A stretch of DNA of 64,000 bases from an uncultured Prevotellaceae bacterium. Its GTDB lineage: Bacteria; Bacteroidota; Bacteroidia; Bacteroidales; Bacteroidaceae. Shown piece after piece: positions 62,188 through 64,000 of this stretch. The stretch covers positions 1 to 64,000 of the forward strand of contig CACYQD010000017.1 in NCBI GenBank assembly GCA_902776475.1, given 5' to 3'. The stretch's first letter is position 1; each line of letters starts with the position of its first letter. Both the position numbers and the translations under genes were made by a program. A model generated the notes under the pieces. That model saw only the letters and a list, made by a program, of their open reading frames with translations, had not been told where the DNA came from and did not search any database.

Positions 62188-62760
62188 CACCGTCAGAGCG
62201 CCTACATCACCGCTCACCTGAACGAGGTGGGCTGGCACATCGCCCGCATCGACAAGACACTCCGCGCATCATCCAACCGCAAGGTCAGAAAACTAGCACA
62301 GGACATAGACAAAGCCTTGCCGGCTTTGGCCACGCAGATAGAATCACAAACCAAGGAGACTCCCTATGGTGTCCCCTACCGCCCGCAAATCTGGGGTGCC
62401 GGCTGGGACATCCAGAGTTTCGCCTTCCGCCATTACTTCCTGGCGAAAGCCTATCCGAAAGTGTTTTCCATGGCTCCTGTCTGGAATGCACTCAACTTCG
62501 TGCTGGGTTGCCATCCAGGGTCCAACTCCGCCTCCTTCGCTTCTGGAGTCGGAGCGACGTCAGCCACCGTGGCCTACGGAGCCAACCGCGCTGACTGGAG
62601 TTATATTCCAGGGGGTGTGGTCTCAGGAACCGCCCTCATCCGCCCAGACTTTCCCGAACTTCTCCGTTTCCCGTTCCTATGGCAGCAAACGGAGTACTGT
62701 CTGGGAGGAGCATCCTCGCATTACATGTTCCTCGCCTTGGCGGCCGCCCATGAGTGGTGA
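62188..62760 (+). pseudogene. 3' remnant of a GH9-type glycoside hydrolase
   Basis: About 190 codons are open up to the TGA at 62758-62760. They encode only the C-terminal end of a GH9-like six-hairpin enzyme: YGVPYRPQIWGAGWDIQSF, WNALNFVLGCHPGSN, GATSATVAYGANRADWSYIP and PGGVVSGTALIRPDFPELL. A stop (TAA at 62164) lies in frame just upstream, no ATG start is available, and the several hundred residues expected before this point are missing. The join lies near 62190, just after a terminator. I read this as a decayed or truncated gene. Its stop faces the end of the C10 protease gene 21 bp away. Confidence 0.75.
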
Positions 62761-62781
62761 CGTGCGAGGACGGCACGACCA

Positions 62782-64000
62782 TTATTTCCGCAGGATTTTC
62801 TTGCCGGAGACAATATAGACACCAGGCTGGCGGGTATTTTGCTGCAGGGATCCTTTCCCCAGCAGATGCCCGTCCAAGTCGTAGACGTTGCCGTCTTCGG
62901 CCCGGTTGCTGCCCTTCACCTGCCCGATGGAGGTGGAAGCATCAAATTCTACCATCAGTTTCCTGTATTTGCTCCATCCCTCAGCCCCGGCATAGACATT
63001 TTTCATGCCCTGCGGGACATAAAGCCTGCGGAGCGACAAGTCGAGGTCATCGACCGCACTTCCATCCATCAGAGGAGGACGCTCCCCGCAGACATAAGTG
63101 CGCACCAGGTCAAAACAACGGTTGAAGGCGAATTTGCCGATTTCCTCCACGCTCTCGGGTATCATCAGGCGCTCATACAGGAAACGTCCTGCAAAGGCGT
63201 AGTCATGCACCTTTCTGACTCCCTGGGGGATGACGTAGGAAACCTCCGAGCCACTCCATGGGAAGCACTCGATCAGTTCGGTAGAATCCTTTGAGAACAC
63301 CATGTCGCCGAGCACGGTGAAGTCGCTCTGCGGACCAGGGGTCAGCAATACCCTTTCCAGGTTGTTGCATTGCGCGAACACACCATCATGATAGGTCACC
63401 AGACTGGAGGGCAACGTCACGTCGATGAGGGAAGCGCATTTATAGAAAGCCAGATAGGGCATCTCATTGTCGGCGGTCACCCATTCCTCGCCGTCCAGAT
63501 ACAGATAAGGGTCGCCGCCCGCCACGATGGAGGCTCCGCTGAGGTCAAGGATGGAAAGGTTGCCGAAGGTGCCATGGCAAGTGGAGTTAGCCCCTGCCAT
63601 GCCCCTGAGTGTCTTCAGGTCAGAACTGTTGATCTGTCCCGTCACACAGAGGCTGACGATGGTGTCCTTCTGCTCATCGGTGAGCAAGTCAGCCAACGTT
63701 CCGGGCTGGGTCACATCCACCGTCACGGTCTCCGTCGTTATCCTGGTCGGGACGCACCGGAGCACCATGTTCTGGTAGAGCGTGAAGTCATACATGCCCC
63801 AATAAAGGGTGAGCGAGGACAGGTCGAAATAGCCGTCCATGTCACCATCCCATCCCCAGTTGATATGGATCTTGCCCTGGGAGTCGTAACCATTGAGCAC
63901 GAACTCATGTCCACTGTAGGTCTCGTCTGATCCACCATAGATCAAGGGGATATTGTTGCTGAGCGACTCAAAGATCTTGTCCATCCACTCCTGTTCGGTG
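62782..64000 (-). CDS. C10 (streptopain-like) cysteine protease with BspA-type leucine-rich repeats, N-terminus outside window
   Basis: The gene runs off the right edge; codons are open to position 64000 (TEQEWMDKIFESL), so only the last 400-odd residues are visible. The first visible part has the C10 catalytic His region (SGHEFVLNGYDSQG) and the following WGWDG motif (HINWGWDGDMDGYFDL); the catalytic Cys must lie upstream. BspA-type LRR units follow (LIDVTLPSSLVTYHDGVF, MIPESVEEIGKFAFNRC). The C-terminus NVYDLDGHLLG ... PGVYIVSGKKILRK is a secretion-type tail much like that of the xylanase at 2343. Predicted secreted protease. Confidence 0.88.
   Translation of the reverse strand, partial: TEQEWMDKIFESLSNNIPLIYGGSDETYSGHEFVLNGYDSQGKIHINWGWDGDMDGYFDLSSLTLYWGMYDFTLYQNMVLRCVPTRITTETVTVDVTQPGTLADLLTDEQKDTIVSLCVTGQINSSDLKTLRGMAGANSTCHGTFGNLSILDLSGASIVAGGDPYLYLDGEEWVTADNEMPYLAFYKCASLIDVTLPSSLVTYHDGVFAQCNNLERVLLTPGPQSDFTVLGDMVFSKDSTELIECFPWSGSEVSYVIPQGVRKVHDYAFAGRFLYERLMIPESVEEIGKFAFNRCFDLVRTYVCGERPPLMDGSAVDDLDLSLRRLYVPQGMKNVYAGAEGWSKYRKLMVEFDASTSIGQVKGSNRAEDGNVYDLDGHLLGKGSLQQNTRQPGVYIVSGKKILRK

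Overview
The window is a 64-kb piece of a Bacteroidales chromosome, most like the Prevotella group. The reasons are: promoters of the Bacteroidetes type (TAnnTTTG boxes upstream of many genes), secreted glycan-degrading enzymes (GH10 xylanase with inserted CBMs, GH92, GH3, a GH9 remnant), a hybrid two-component (HTCS) polysaccharide sensor, a complex I operon without the NuoEFG module, anaerobic ribonucleotide reductase, Asp-rich surface-lipoprotein signals, and C-terminal secretion-type tails (KGIYIVNGKKVIK, PGVYIVSGKKILRK). No rRNA, tRNA, CRISPR array, integrase or complete insertion sequence was seen.

Layout. 0-8 kb: secreted proteins (YARHG protein, Xyn10 xylanase, a HELGH metalloprotease-like protein carrying a TonB-receptor plug-like module) and small unknowns. 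8-10.5 kb: ComEC plus a sugar-transfer ATP-grasp enzyme. 10.5-20.7 kb: nuoA-B-CD-H-I-J-K-L-M-N on the minus strand. 20.7-27.6 kb: BadF-type sugar kinase, large MscS channel, YbjQ, GH92 mannosidase, a lipoprotein. 27.8-30.9 kb: kdsA-kdsD-phospholipase D operon. 30.9-35.4 kb: nrdD-nrdG-LuxR operon and a separate hemerythrin-LuxR regulator gene. 35.6-42.3 kb: porin, imelysin lipoprotein, di-heme cytochrome lipoprotein and a CcsBA cytochrome c maturase. 42.3-45.7 kb: RNase Y, ZapA, a coiled-coil protein and unknowns. 46.2-50.1 kb: rfbA, a Wzc-like tyrosine kinase and a HAD protein. 50.2-52.9 kb: HU, a tiny basic protein and RNase G. 53.2-61.6 kb: HTCS sensor, an unrecognised secreted enzyme-like protein and a GH3 beta-glucosidase. 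61.7-64 kb: a small repeat-containing transcription unit, a GH9 remnant and the 3' part of a C10 protease gene.

Most coherent systems: (a) a candidate cell-surface redox/iron module, in which both the imelysin and the di-heme cytochrome carry a Cys followed by an Asp run (the lipoprotein surface-export type of signal) next to an outer-membrane barrel and a cytochrome c maturase; (b) an anaerobiosis module in which nrdDG is flanked by two regulators with closely similar LuxR-type helix-turn-helix domains, one joined to a hemerythrin domain; (c) an HTCS-controlled glycan cluster without SusC/SusD.

The intergenic DNA is unusually rich in repeats: exactly 30 in-phase copies of a 9-bp CTAG-starting unit after rng, nine 24-bp units before the HU gene, 42-bp units with their own promoter-like box and terminator, three short arrays whose units contain the stop codon of the neighbouring gene, and two copies of a dispersed inverted-repeat element, one interrupted by an insert flanked by CAATAG. 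Functions are assigned by recognising families from sequence; no searches were run.
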